The notes under the pieces: generated by a model
Databases searched by the model: none
What the model saw: the letters and a program-made list of their open reading frames with translations, nothing else
What the model was told of the DNA's origin: nothing
Source: SURF-43 sp964628985
Lineage (GTDB): Bacteria > Chloroflexota > Dehalococcoidia > UBA2979
Assembly (NCBI GenBank): GCA_964628985.1
Contig: CAZVNJ010000010.1
Location: 4,622 to 68,621, forward strand
Reading direction: 5' to 3'
DNA: 64,000 nt
Shown here: one piece after another, positions 17,946 to 26,342 of the stretch
How the letters are laid out: each line of letters begins with the position of its first letter
Numbering within the stretch: the first letter of the stretch is position 1
Program-made: the position numbers and the translations under genes

Positions 17946-20900
17946 CCCCGCAAGCGCTGGAGTACTCGTGGGAGGCCTTCGAGGCCCGGCGCCGCGCGAT
18001 CGACGACGTGCTCGTCGCTGACACGCCTCGCTCCATGGCCCCTCGGGGGCCGCTGGAGCCGGTGTCGCTCTCTGTCCTCGACGACGTGCCGTACGTCGAA
18101 CTGCATCTGCACTCCAACTTCTCGCTCCTCGATGGCGCGTCGAGCATCGACGAGTTGCTCACGGAGGCGATGGCACAGGGGCACCGCGCGCTCGCGCTGA
18201 CGGACCATGACGCGATGTACGGCGCGATGGAGTTCGCTCGATCGGCGAAGGAGGCGCGTCTGCGCACCATCACCGGCCTCGAACTCACGGTGGAGGAGGC
18301 AGACGGCTCGCGCTCGCATGTCACGCTGCTGGCGGAGAGCCGGCAGGGCTACTCCAACCTCTGCCGGCTCTCCAGCCAGGCGTTCGGCCTCTTCGAGGAG
18401 GAGCAGGCCGGCCGTGAGCAACGCCGCCTCGACCCGGTCGTCCCGGTCGCCGTCCTCGAGGCCCACGCGGAGGGAGTGGTCCTGCTCACCGGGTGCCGCG
18501 ACGGGCTGGTGCCTCGGTTGGTACAGGAGCACCGCCCGGCAGAGGCCGAGGCGGCGCTGCAGCGATGGATCGAGTGGTTCGGCCGCGACGATGTCTTCGT
18601 CGAACTGCAGGACAACCTGGTCTTCGGCGACCGCCCGAGGAACTACGCGCTGGTGGCGCTGGCCGAGCGCCTGGGTGTCGGTGTCGTGGGGACGGGCGAC
18701 GTCCACTACCACGAGCCGGACCGGCATCGCCTGCAGGACGTGCTCGTCTCGATCAAGCACCGGAAGACCCTGGACGAATCGCACCGCGAGCGCCGGCCCA
18801 ACGGGGAGTTCTACCTCCGCTCACCGCAAGAACAGGCGCGGCGCTTCAGCGCCTACCACCCGGAGGCTGCCGCCAACTCCGTGCGGATCGCCCGTCGCTG
18901 TGCGTTCGACCTGACCGAGGACCTCGGTTACTCCCTGCCTTCACCGCCCATCGAGGGCGGCCGGACGCCGATCGAAGAACTGGGCCGCCTCTGCCGTGGA
19001 CGGCTGGAGCAGCGGTATCTCTTGCACGAGCAACCCGTCGCGCGCGAGCGGTTGGAGCGTGAACTGGCGCTCGTCGAACTGAACCATCTCGCCGGGTTCT
19101 TCCTCGTCTACTACGAGGTGATGAAGCTGGCCGAAGTGGTGGCGGCTGAGGTACGCGGTCCCAGCCGGGCGCGCAGCGTCACCGGGTTGCCTCCAGGCCG
19201 GGGCCGAGGCTCGTCCGTGGCCTCGATCATCTGTTACCTCATCGGCCTCTCCCACATCGACCCGATCCGCAACCGCCTGGGCGTGGACCGCTTCCTCAAC
19301 GAGGGGATGCTCTCGCTGCCCGACATCGACCTCGACTTCCCGCGCGACATCCGCGAGCGGCTGATCGAGCGCGTCCACGAGAAGTGGGGGAAGGACCACG
19401 CCGCGCTGGTGGCGATCTTCCCCACCTACCGCATCCGGAGCGCGGTGCGTGACGTCGGCAAGGTGCTGGGCCTCCCCGAGGTCGAGGTCGACCGCCTCGC
19501 CAAGCGCACGAAGCCGTACGACCGGGCGACCGAGGTGGGGGAGGAAGTGCAGCGTCAGCGTGGGGTCGCGGAGCCGGGAGCGGAGTACGGAGAGGAGCGG
19601 GCATGGCGGCACCTCGTAGAGATGGCGCAGCAACTGGCGGGCTTCCCCCGCCACCTCTCCCAGCACGTCGGCGGCATGGTCATCTCCTCGGAGCCGCTGA
19701 TCGACTGCGTCCCGTGCCAGCCGGCACGCTGGCCGAATCGCTACCTCGCCCACTGGGACAAGGACAGTGTGGACGACGCGCGCATGGTGAAGATCGACTT
19801 CCTCGGCCTCGGGATGCTCTCTGTCGTCGAGGAGTGCGTGGACCTCGTCGAGCGCCACCGCCACCGCGTGGTCGACCTGTCGCGGACGCCGAACTTCGAG
19901 GACCCGGAGGTCTACGACGAGATCTGTCGAGGCGACACGGTGGGCGTGTTCCAGATCGAGTCGCGCGCGCAGATCGCCATGCTGCCTCGGACGCAGCCGC
20001 GTAGCCTCGACGACCTCACCGTGCAGGTCTCCATCGTGCGGCCCGGGCCGATCGTGGGCGGCGCAGTAAACCCGTACGTCCGCCGGCGCGAGGCGCAGCG
20101 GCGCGACCCGCAGTTCACCGTGCAGATGCCGGAGTGCGTGCGCGGAGCCCTCGAGGAGACGCTCGGCGTCGTGCTCTTCCAGGACCAGGTGATCGAGGTG
20201 GCGAAGCAGATGGGCGGCTTCAACGCGGGCGAGGCGGAGACGTTCCGCCGCGCCATGAGCCGCAAGCGCTCTGCCCAGATCATGGAGCAATACCGCCAGA
20301 GGTTCATGGCTGGGGCGCTCACGCATCCCGATGTCTCCGAGGCCGAGGCGACGAAGATGTTCGACAACCTCCTCGGCTTCGCTGAGTTCGGCTTCCCGAA
20401 GTCGCACGGCGCCGCCTTCGGCCTGCTCGCCTACCAGTCGACCTGGCTCAAGCACTACTACCCGCCGGAGTACCTCTGCGCCCTGCTCAACGAGCAGCCC
20501 ATGGGCTTCTACCCGCCGCACGTGTTGACCAAGGATGCGCAACGGCATGGAGTGGACGTCAGGCGGCCCGACGTGAACCTGAGCGCGGCGCAATGCACTG
20601 TCGAGGAGATCACGCCGGAGCATGTGCAGACGGACCTGCGTGGCGTGGTGCGTGTCGGCCTGGGCTACGTGAAGGGCGTCGGGGAGGCGGGGGCTACACG
20701 GGTCGAAGCGGAGCGCCTCCGAGGCGGGGAGTACCGTTCGCTGTTCGACTTCGTCCAGCGCACCGGACTCTCCCAGGAGGCGACCACGAACCTGATCCAG
20801 GTGGGCGCGTTCGACGGGCTGGGCCTCAACCGTCGTGAACTGATCTGGCAACTCGGGCTATTCGTCGGCGGCTTCGAGCAGACCCAGTTGCGCCGTACCC

Positions 20901-21382
20901 GGGACCGGCAGATGCGGCTGGACCTGCCTACGGAGCAGGACCAGGTGCGGCTGGCGGACTTCAGCGCCTATCAGCGGATGGCGAGCGATTACGCCGTCCT
21001 GCACCTCTCCCCGGACAGCCATCCGATGCAGTTCCTGCGTCCGTCACTGGGCGAGGGCGTCGCCTCCAGCCTTCACCTTCGTTCCCTGCCGGCCGGGACG
21101 CGGGTGGACATTGCCGGATTGATCGTGTGCCGTCAGCAGCCCCTCACGGCGAAGGGGATCATCTTCCTGCTGCTGGAGGACGAGTTCGGCCTGGTCAACG
21201 TCCTTGTCAACCGCGACCTCGTGGAGGCCCATCGGGATGTCGTACGCACGGCGCCCTTTATGCGCGTGCGCGGCCTGCTGGAGGAGCGGGCTGGCGAGCA
21301 GCGGACGCTCATTGCCCAGGAGGTGGAGCAACTCTTCCCCGCGGGCATCCTGGAGATGCCAGCGGGGAAGAGCTGGGGGTGA
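17942..21382 (+). CDS. dnaE2: Error-prone DNA polymerase III alpha subunit
   Basis: This 1146-residue C-family polymerase has an N-terminal PHP domain (ELHLHSNFSLLDG near residue 53, TDHD at 87-90). The palm acidic motif PDIDLDFPRD begins near 460 and a second catalytic Asp lies in VKIDFLGLGM. A helix-hairpin-helix region follows, with an OB domain near 1050-1100 (RVDIAGLIVCRQ). The catalytic aspartates are intact, unlike the ImuB-like partner. Length and context fit DnaE2, not the replicative DnaE1. The start is a GTG overlapping the preceding stop (GTGA). It performs mutagenic translesion synthesis under SOS control. The gene ends 8 bp from a convergent transporter gene. Confidence 0.92.
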   Translation: MTPQALEYSWEAFEARRRAIDDVLVADTPRSMAPRGPLEPVSLSVLDDVPYVELHLHSNFSLLDGASSIDELLTEAMAQGHRALALTDHDAMYGAMEFARSAKEARLRTITGLELTVEEADGSRSHVTLLAESRQGYSNLCRLSSQAFGLFEEEQAGREQRRLDPVVPVAVLEAHAEGVVLLTGCRDGLVPRLVQEHRPAEAEAALQRWIEWFGRDDVFVELQDNLVFGDRPRNYALVALAERLGVGVVGTGDVHYHEPDRHRLQDVLVSIKHRKTLDESHRERRPNGEFYLRSPQEQARRFSAYHPEAAANSVRIARRCAFDLTEDLGYSLPSPPIEGGRTPIEELGRLCRGRLEQRYLLHEQPVARERLERELALVELNHLAGFFLVYYEVMKLAEVVAAEVRGPSRARSVTGLPPGRGRGSSVASIICYLIGLSHIDPIRNRLGVDRFLNEGMLSLPDIDLDFPRDIRERLIERVHEKWGKDHAALVAIFPTYRIRSAVRDVGKVLGLPEVEVDRLAKRTKPYDRATEVGEEVQRQRGVAEPGAEYGEERAWRHLVEMAQQLAGFPRHLSQHVGGMVISSEPLIDCVPCQPARWPNRYLAHWDKDSVDDARMVKIDFLGLGMLSVVEECVDLVERHRHRVVDLSRTPNFEDPEVYDEICRGDTVGVFQIESRAQIAMLPRTQPRSLDDLTVQVSIVRPGPIVGGAVNPYVRRREAQRRDPQFTVQMPECVRGALEETLGVVLFQDQVIEVAKQMGGFNAGEAETFRRAMSRKRSAQIMEQYRQRFMAGALTHPDVSEAEATKMFDNLLGFAEFGFPKSHGAAFGLLAYQSTWLKHYYPPEYLCALLNEQPMGFYPPHVLTKDAQRHGVDVRRPDVNLSAAQCTVEEITPEHVQTDLRGVVRVGLGYVKGVGEAGATRVEAERLRGGEYRSLFDFVQRTGLSQEATTNLIQVGAFDGLGLNRRELIWQLGLFVGGFEQTQLRRTRDRQMRLDLPTEQDQVRLADFSAYQRMASDYAVLHLSPDSHPMQFLRPSLGEGVASSLHLRSLPAGTRVDIAGLIVCRQQPLTAKGIIFLLLEDEFGLVNVLVNRDLVEAHRDVVRTAPFMRVRGLLEERAGEQRTLIAQEVEQLFPAGILEMPAGKSWG

Positions 21383-21390
21383 CGAGACGG

Positions 21391-21837
21391 CTACCCGTCG
21401 CCGGTCCCTCGCGCGAGCGGAGGCAGGTGCATCATCCCCTGGAGTCGCGAGTACGAGGCACCGAACAGCGCCGCCCCGAGCACCGTCCCGGCGAGCGCCG
21501 CCAGCGCGTAGACCTTGCCCTCACCGACGTTGACGAGGATCGGGCCGGGGCACATCCCTGTGATCGACCAGCCCACGCCGAAGAGCACCCCGCCGTAGAC
21601 GTTGCCGCGGTGGCCGGGCTTCGGCGTCACGCGGATCGGTGCACCAGTGATGGTCTTGCCGTAGCGCTTCAGCAGCCACAGCGCCGGCGCGGTCACGACC
21701 ACGGCGGTACCAATGATGCCGTACAACTGGAAGCGCTCCAGCAGGAACATCCCCTGGATGAAGTCGTAGTCCGCCGCGCCGGAGCGGCTGAGCACGAATC
21801 CGAAGAAGGTGCCGAGGACGAGGTAGACGAGGATCAT
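21391..21837 (-). CDS. YeeE/YedE-type transporter half (DUF6691-like)
   Basis: This 148-residue protein has about four membrane segments and the motif GMCPGPILVNVGEG near residue 95, the Cys-containing signature of the second half of split YeeE/YedE sulfur transporters. The ATG at 21837 is preceded by AAGGAGG at good spacing. The gene lies 11 bp after the first half, so the two subunits are made together. Family members import thiosulfate or related sulfur species through conserved membrane Cys residues; YedE homologues have also been linked to selenium metabolism. The substrate here is not known. Confidence 0.85.
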   Translation of the reverse strand: MILVYLVLGTFFGFVLSRSGAADYDFIQGMFLLERFQLYGIIGTAVVVTAPALWLLKRYGKTITGAPIRVTPKPGHRGNVYGGVLFGVGWSITGMCPGPILVNVGEGKVYALAALAGTVLGAALFGASYSRLQGMMHLPPLARGTGDG

Positions 21838-21848
21838 CGCGCCCCTCC

Positions 21849-22349
21849 TTACAGGATCACGCGGTAGATGAGGTTGGTGGTGACCAGCCCCGCCGCCATG
21901 AATGACATCGTGGACACCAGGCTGGGCAGTTCGAGGTTGGAGAGCCCGAAAATCCCGTGTCCGCTCGTGCAGCCGCCCGCCAGCCGAGTGCCGAAGCCGA
22001 TCAGCAGGCCACCGGCGAACATCCAGACGACTTTGCCGCCAGCGCCCCACCCGATCTCGGTGTCGAACATCCCCAGGTCCCATGTCGGCTGCCAGCCACC
22101 GCCCAGCACCGCCGAGAGCACGCCGCCCGCCAGGAGCCCAGCGAGCAACGGCAGCCGCCAGCCGCCCTCGGAGCGGAGCGCGTCACGCTGGAAGTAGGGC
22201 ACCTTTACCACGAGGGCGCAGACGTCTTCGAATCCGGTGGAGACCCCTAGGCGCCGGTTCGCGATGACCAGCAGCAGCAGCGTGACCGCGCTGATGCCGA
22301 GGCCCGCTAACGCCCAGTGGATCGCCTGCATGTCATGGAGGATCAGCAT
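21849..22349 (-). CDS. YeeE/YedE-type transporter half (Sulf_transp)
   Basis: This 166-residue membrane protein has the YeeE/YedE signature GGCTSGHGIFGLSNL near residue 126, with the conserved Cys followed by SGHG. It has about four or five membrane segments. The open frame extends upstream antisense to the hydrolase gene, but the ATG at 22349 gives the normal family start. It pairs with the downstream DUF6691-like half to make a complete transporter. It is transcribed divergently from the hydrolase, metallo-hydrolase, thioredoxin-fusion and selenoprotein genes. Confidence 0.85.
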   Translation of the reverse strand: MLILHDMQAIHWALAGLGISAVTLLLLVIANRRLGVSTGFEDVCALVVKVPYFQRDALRSEGGWRLPLLAGLLAGGVLSAVLGGGWQPTWDLGMFDTEIGWGAGGKVVWMFAGGLLIGFGTRLAGGCTSGHGIFGLSNLELPSLVSTMSFMAAGLVTTNLIYRVIL

Positions 22350-22487
22350 GGGACGACTCGCTTTCCGCCCGCCCCCGGTCCCCCCGGCGGCGCTGTAGAC
22401 AGTATCCGCCCCAGCGATCCGAGGCGCTCGGCACGCCCGAGGTCCCCTGGCACGGCTACCATCCCCCTCGCAGCGAGGAGATGCCCG

Positions 22488-23270
22488 ATGGCCACTGCAA
22501 CGGTCCGCTGGAGTGAACCCGCCCCCGTTGACGGTGGGATGGAAGAGCGACGGCTCACCCTGGACCGAGGCAGCGGATCGGTCCCTGGACTGCTCTGGAC
22601 GAAACCTGGCGCTGGTCGGACGCCACTGGTGCTCGTGGGCCACGGCGGCAGCGGGAAGAAGGACGCCGCGAACAACCTTGCCGTCCGGGACTACCTGACC
22701 GGCGAACGCGGGATCGCCACCCTCGCCATCGACGGACCTGCCCACGGCGACCGCGGCCCCGTCACCGACACGAGTCACCCTGCCTACACCGAGATGTGGA
22801 AGCGCCCTCGCGTCATCGACGACATGAACGAGGACTGGCGCGGGGCCCTCGATGCCGCCCTCGCGCTTGGTGAGTTTGATGAGACCGCGATTGGCTACTA
22901 CGGGCTCTCGATGGGGACGATGTTTGGGCTCCCCTTCGTCGCCGCCGAGCCGCGCATCGCCGTCGCCGTCCTTGGCCTCTGCGGCACTCGAGGCACCTCG
23001 ATCGACCGCAGCGGGATCGCCGCGCGGCTCGCCGCGGACGCGCCGCGCGTGACCTGCCCGCTGATGTTCCACGTCCAATGGGACGACGAGCGCTTTGAGC
23101 GCGACAGTGCCTTCGAGTTGTACGGGCTGCTGTCCGCGACGGACAAGCGGCTCCAGTCCACCCCCGGCCTGCATGCCGGCGTGACGGAGGAGGCGCGGGA
23201 CACCCTGCGGCTCTTCCTCGCAGCGCGCCTGGAGATGCTCCACGCCGCCACCCCTGTGAGCGCGCGATGA
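22488..23270 (+). CDS. Alpha/beta hydrolase family protein
   Basis: This 260-residue protein has the alpha/beta hydrolase oxyanion strand LVLVGHGGSGKKD near residue 43 and the nucleophile elbow GLSMG near residue 140. An acidic residue and a late His (LHAG near 235) are candidate triad members. The closest general type is a dienelactone hydrolase or acyl esterase. GAGGAG lies 7 bases before the ATG at 22488. The TGA overlaps the next gene's ATG (ATGA), so it is co-translated with the metallo-hydrolase. The substrate is unknown. Confidence 0.8.
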   Translation: MATATVRWSEPAPVDGGMEERRLTLDRGSGSVPGLLWTKPGAGRTPLVLVGHGGSGKKDAANNLAVRDYLTGERGIATLAIDGPAHGDRGPVTDTSHPAYTEMWKRPRVIDDMNEDWRGALDAALALGEFDETAIGYYGLSMGTMFGLPFVAAEPRIAVAVLGLCGTRGTSIDRSGIAARLAADAPRVTCPLMFHVQWDDERFERDSAFELYGLLSATDKRLQSTPGLHAGVTEEARDTLRLFLAARLEMLHAATPVSAR

Positions 23271-24058
23271 AGCGCGCCCGCGTCGGGGACGTCGAGGTCA
23301 TCGCGCTCGTCGACTGCATCGAGTCGTACGCGGTGGACTCTGTCTACATCGACGCCGCGGAGGCGATCGCACCACTGAGCGGCTACCTCGACAGTGAGGG
23401 GCGCGTGGCGCTCAACTTCGCCTCGTTCCTGCTCCGTGACGGCGGGCGCACCATCCTGGTGGACACCGGCTGGGGGCCGGAGCACCACGGCCTGCTCCCG
23501 GACGAGTTGCGCGAGGCGGGCGTCCGCAGTGATGAGGTCGACACCGTCATCTTTACGCACTTGCACGGCGACCACACCGCATGGAACTTCGATCGCGCGA
23601 CGGGGAAGCCGACGTTCCCCAGGGCGCGCTACCTCGTGCCGCGGGCGGACTGGGACCACTACAGCGCCGCGGCGTCGGCATCCTTTGTCCGGGATGTCGC
23701 TCCGCTCGAACGGCTGGGCGTCCTCGACCTGATCGAGGGTGAGCGATCGCTGACGTCTTCGATCGTCACGCTCCCAACGCCCGGGCACACGCCCGGGCAC
23801 ACGAGCCTCGTCGTCACTTCGGGCGGCGAGCGGGGCTTCATCCTCGGCGACGTGGTGTTCTCCGAAGTCGACGCCGTCCTGCCTGATCTGCTGAGCACCT
23901 TCGACGGCGACCAGGAACTGGCGCGACAGACTCGCCGGACGGTTCTGCGGCGGCTGGTGGATGACGGGTCGCTCGTCGGTGCGAGTCACATCAAGGCGCC
24001 TGGGCTGGGGAGATTCGTGCGCGAGGGCGACACCACCCGCTGGCAGGCGCTGGCATAG
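23267..24058 (+). CDS. MBL-fold metallo-hydrolase
   Basis: This 263-residue metallo-beta-lactamase-fold protein has the metal site HLHGDH at residues 98-103, a later TPGHTPGHTS near 170, and GDVVFSEVD near 190. The layout resembles lactonase and quorum-quenching-type enzymes as much as sulfur enzymes, so the substrate cannot be assigned. It begins at an ATG sharing the hydrolase stop and lies 11 bp before the thioredoxin-fusion gene, making a hydrolase, MBL and redox protein string. Confidence 0.87.
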   Translation: MKRARVGDVEVIALVDCIESYAVDSVYIDAAEAIAPLSGYLDSEGRVALNFASFLLRDGGRTILVDTGWGPEHHGLLPDELREAGVRSDEVDTVIFTHLHGDHTAWNFDRATGKPTFPRARYLVPRADWDHYSAAASASFVRDVAPLERLGVLDLIEGERSLTSSIVTLPTPGHTPGHTSLVVTSGGERGFILGDVVFSEVDAVLPDLLSTFDGDQELARQTRRTVLRRLVDDGSLVGASHIKAPGLGRFVREGDTTRWQALA

Positions 24059-24069
24059 GGGGTCGATCG

Positions 24070-25644
24070 ATGCCGCTTCCCGCGTTCACCCTCGCGGCCG
24101 CCGATGGCCCCCGCGCCTTCCCCACCGGCCGCCCGTCGCTGCTGTGCTTCGTGAAGGAAGACTGTCCGACCTGCGGGCTTTCGATGCCGCTGATTGAGGC
24201 CGCCCACCAGGCGTTTGGCTCCGACGTGGACGTGCTGATCGTCGGGCAAGACGCCGAGGGGAATGCGGTGCTCGTGGAGCGGCACGGACTGACCGTGCCG
24301 ATGCTCGACGACTCTGCCCTGCACGTCTCGTTCGCCTACGACCTCGACACCGTGCCGACGGTGATCCTTGCCGGCCCGGCGGGCGAGGAACGGACGCGCT
24401 TCATCGGATTCGGGCGAGACGACTGGAGACACCTCATGGCGTCGCTGGCCGAAAGCACGGGGCGGCCAGCGCCGACGGTCGACTGGGACGCCTACCCGGA
24501 GTCGCGGCCTGGTTGCGGGTCGAAGTCGGTAGAGCCGGGCATTGCGGAGCGGCTGGAGGCTGAGGCAAGCGGAAGCCCGCTGCGCGCCCGCCGCATCGAG
24601 ATCGCCACCCAGGATGACGAGTTCGAGTTCATGTTCGATCAGGGGCTGACTGACGGGCTCCCTGTCGTGCCCCCGACGCCGGAGCGGGTGCTCCGCATGC
24701 TCCGGGGTACGCGACGCGATGCCCAGTCCCTCGTCGCCATCGTCCCGCCGAACATGGCGCCGGCGACCGTGGAGAAGGTGGCGATCAATGCCGTCATGGC
24801 CGGGTGCCGTCCTGAATATCTCCCAGTGGTGATAGCGGCCGTCGAGGCGGTCTGTACGGACACCTTTAATGGCCACGGGATCATGGCAACCACGATGGGG
24901 GCCGCGCCGGTGCTAGTGGTGAACGGGCCCGTCCGTCATCGCATCGGCATGAACATGGGCCTCGGGGCCCTGGGCCAGGGCAACCGCGCGAACGCGACCA
25001 TCGGACGGGCGCTCATGCTCGTGCTGCGGAACGTCGGCGGAGCGATGCCCGGGGGGACGGAGCGCTCCACTTTCGGATCGCCGATGAAGTACACGATGGC
25101 CTTCGCCGAGTGGGAGGAGCGGAGTCCATGGACGCCGCTCCACGTCGAACGCGGTTTCGACGCCGGCGAGAGCGTGGTGACGGCGTTCGGCATGACGGCC
25201 GGGCCACAACTTATCGTGGACCAGACCTCCAGGACGGGGCGCGCCCTGTCCGGCAGTATCGCCGTCGGGATCGAGGGGGCCGGCCACCCGAAGGCGCACC
25301 GCTATGGCGACGCACTGCTCGTGGTGGGGCCGGAACACCTCGAAACGCTCACACGCGACGGCTTCGCCACGAAAGACGACCTGCGCGCCCGCGTACAGGA
25401 GGTCACCTCCCGGCCCGTGACAGCGCTCGTGTCCGACGACGAAGTTGGCGGCGGCATGCCGGCCGCTCTGTTCGCCTCGATGACACCCGAGCAGCAGGCC
25501 CAGCGAGTGCCCAAGTTCGCGGGGCCTGGGAATCTGCACATCGTGGTCGCCGGGGCTGAGGCCGGGAAATGGTCAGCCTTCTTCTCGGGTTGGACCACAG
25601 GCCCTGGCGGAACCATCGCGACCAGCCGGGTGATCGAGGCCTAG
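24070..25644 (+). CDS. Thioredoxin-like domain fused to a large uncharacterised domain
   Basis: Residues 1-150 have a thioredoxin/peroxiredoxin-like fold with a redox pair CPTC at 32-35 (KEDCPTCGLS) and the cis-proline strand TVPTVILAG near 94. Residues about 170-524 form an unrecognised domain starting FMFDQGLTDGLPVVPPTPER, with NMAPATVEKVAINAVMAGC and GMNMGLGALGQGNRANATIG further on. It carries no signal peptide, so is cytoplasmic. It lies 28 bp before the UGSC selenoprotein gene and probably works with it. I infer that the dithiol pair reduces the selenoprotein or a shared substrate. The function is not established. Confidence 0.7.
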   Translation: MPLPAFTLAAADGPRAFPTGRPSLLCFVKEDCPTCGLSMPLIEAAHQAFGSDVDVLIVGQDAEGNAVLVERHGLTVPMLDDSALHVSFAYDLDTVPTVILAGPAGEERTRFIGFGRDDWRHLMASLAESTGRPAPTVDWDAYPESRPGCGSKSVEPGIAERLEAEASGSPLRARRIEIATQDDEFEFMFDQGLTDGLPVVPPTPERVLRMLRGTRRDAQSLVAIVPPNMAPATVEKVAINAVMAGCRPEYLPVVIAAVEAVCTDTFNGHGIMATTMGAAPVLVVNGPVRHRIGMNMGLGALGQGNRANATIGRALMLVLRNVGGAMPGGTERSTFGSPMKYTMAFAEWEERSPWTPLHVERGFDAGESVVTAFGMTAGPQLIVDQTSRTGRALSGSIAVGIEGAGHPKAHRYGDALLVVGPEHLETLTRDGFATKDDLRARVQEVTSRPVTALVSDDEVGGGMPAALFASMTPEQQAQRVPKFAGPGNLHIVVAGAEAGKWSAFFSGWTTGPGGTIATSRVIEA

Positions 25645-25672
25645 GGCTAGGCACGAGGAGTAGGATCGTCCG

Positions 25673-26194
25673 GTGACACAGATCCTTGACCCCACCGATG
25701 AGCGCGTACCCGTCCAGCGCCACCTGACGCCGCGGCCAGAACACCTCCGCGGCGTGGTCGGTCTCCTCGACATCTCGAAGCCGCGCGGGAACGTCTTCCT
25801 CGATCGCCTGGAGGCGCTCTTCCACGAGCGGTTGCCCGAGGTGGAGGTGCGGCGCTACCGCAAGCCGACGTTCACCAAGCCTGCGCCCGAAGATCTGCGG
25901 AGGAAGATCCTCGAGGAGTGCGGGTACGTGATCGAGGCGCTCGCCGACTGAGGGTCCTGCACGACGTGCAGTGTGCACGACACCGTCTACTTCGAAGTCC
26001 AGGGCCGGCCCTCGGTGTTCCTCGCCTCCACGGAATTCGTGGACGCGGCGAAGGCGCAGTCGGTGGCGCTCGGGCTGCCCGAGGTCAGGCGCGTGTTCGT
26101 GCCACACCCCATCCAGGACGCGATCGATCCGGAGATGTGGGCGAAGGCTGAGGCCGCCTTTGACGAGGTGGTGGCCGCGCTTCTGGACTCCTGA
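25673..26194 (+). CDS. UGSC family selenoprotein (in-frame TGA read as selenocysteine)
   Basis: A GTG start at 25673 opens a 92-residue frame ending at TGA 25949-25951; the same frame then continues 80 residues to TGA 26192-26194. Reading the first TGA as Sec gives a 173-residue protein with EALADUGSCTTCSVHDT at the junction. That is the exact motif for which the UGSC family is named, flanked by the family blocks LLDISKPRGNVFLDRLE and FVPHPIQDAID. A conventional start-stop reading would give two fragments, neither complete. U93-G-S-C96 and C99 form a probable redox centre. A stem-loop after the TGA is a candidate SECIS. The thioredoxin-fusion gene upstream is the likely partner. The reaction is unknown. 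Confidence 0.93.
25952..25983 (+). promoter_or_regulatory. Candidate bacterial SECIS element after the Sec TGA
   Basis: Directly after the TGA the RNA can fold in two ways. One is a 6-bp stem CTGCAC/GTGCAG (25957-25962 with 25966-25971) with a 3-base loop. The other is a longer stem GTC-TGCAC/GTGCA-GAC (25954-25962 with 25973-25981, one C-C mismatch) with a 10-base apical loop starting with G. The second resembles SelB-binding hairpins, although its loop starts only 11 bases after the TGA. It is a prediction by eye. Confidence 0.5.
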
Positions 26195-26208
26195 CGGCGC
26201 CGGCGCCG
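26195..26208. terminator. GC palindrome after the selenoprotein gene
   Basis: CGGCGCCGGCGCCG is a perfect 14-base palindrome immediately after the TGA of the selenoprotein gene. It is followed by a short CTTT about 8 bases later. It could form a compact hairpin and act as a weak terminator. No clear U tract is present. Confidence 0.35.
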
Positions 26209-26342
26209 ACTGCGATCTTTCCCAGTCCTTCACCATCGTCACAACGCGCGAAATCTGAGCCCCCTCCTTCACTTCGTCAGGATTCTGCCGAGGATTGAGG
26301 AGACGCGGCGCCAGGCGGGGCGGCTGCGGGTGAGGGATCGCT

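Noticed and set aside
18941..20851. A 636-residue open frame on the minus strand inside dnaE2
   Set aside because: It is antisense to the whole catalytic part of dnaE2, is Arg/His/Leu-rich as high-GC shadows are, and has no recognisable motifs.
25952..26194. A separate small gene starting after the TGA at 25949
   Set aside because: Both sides form one UGSC-family protein, so a separate gene is not needed.
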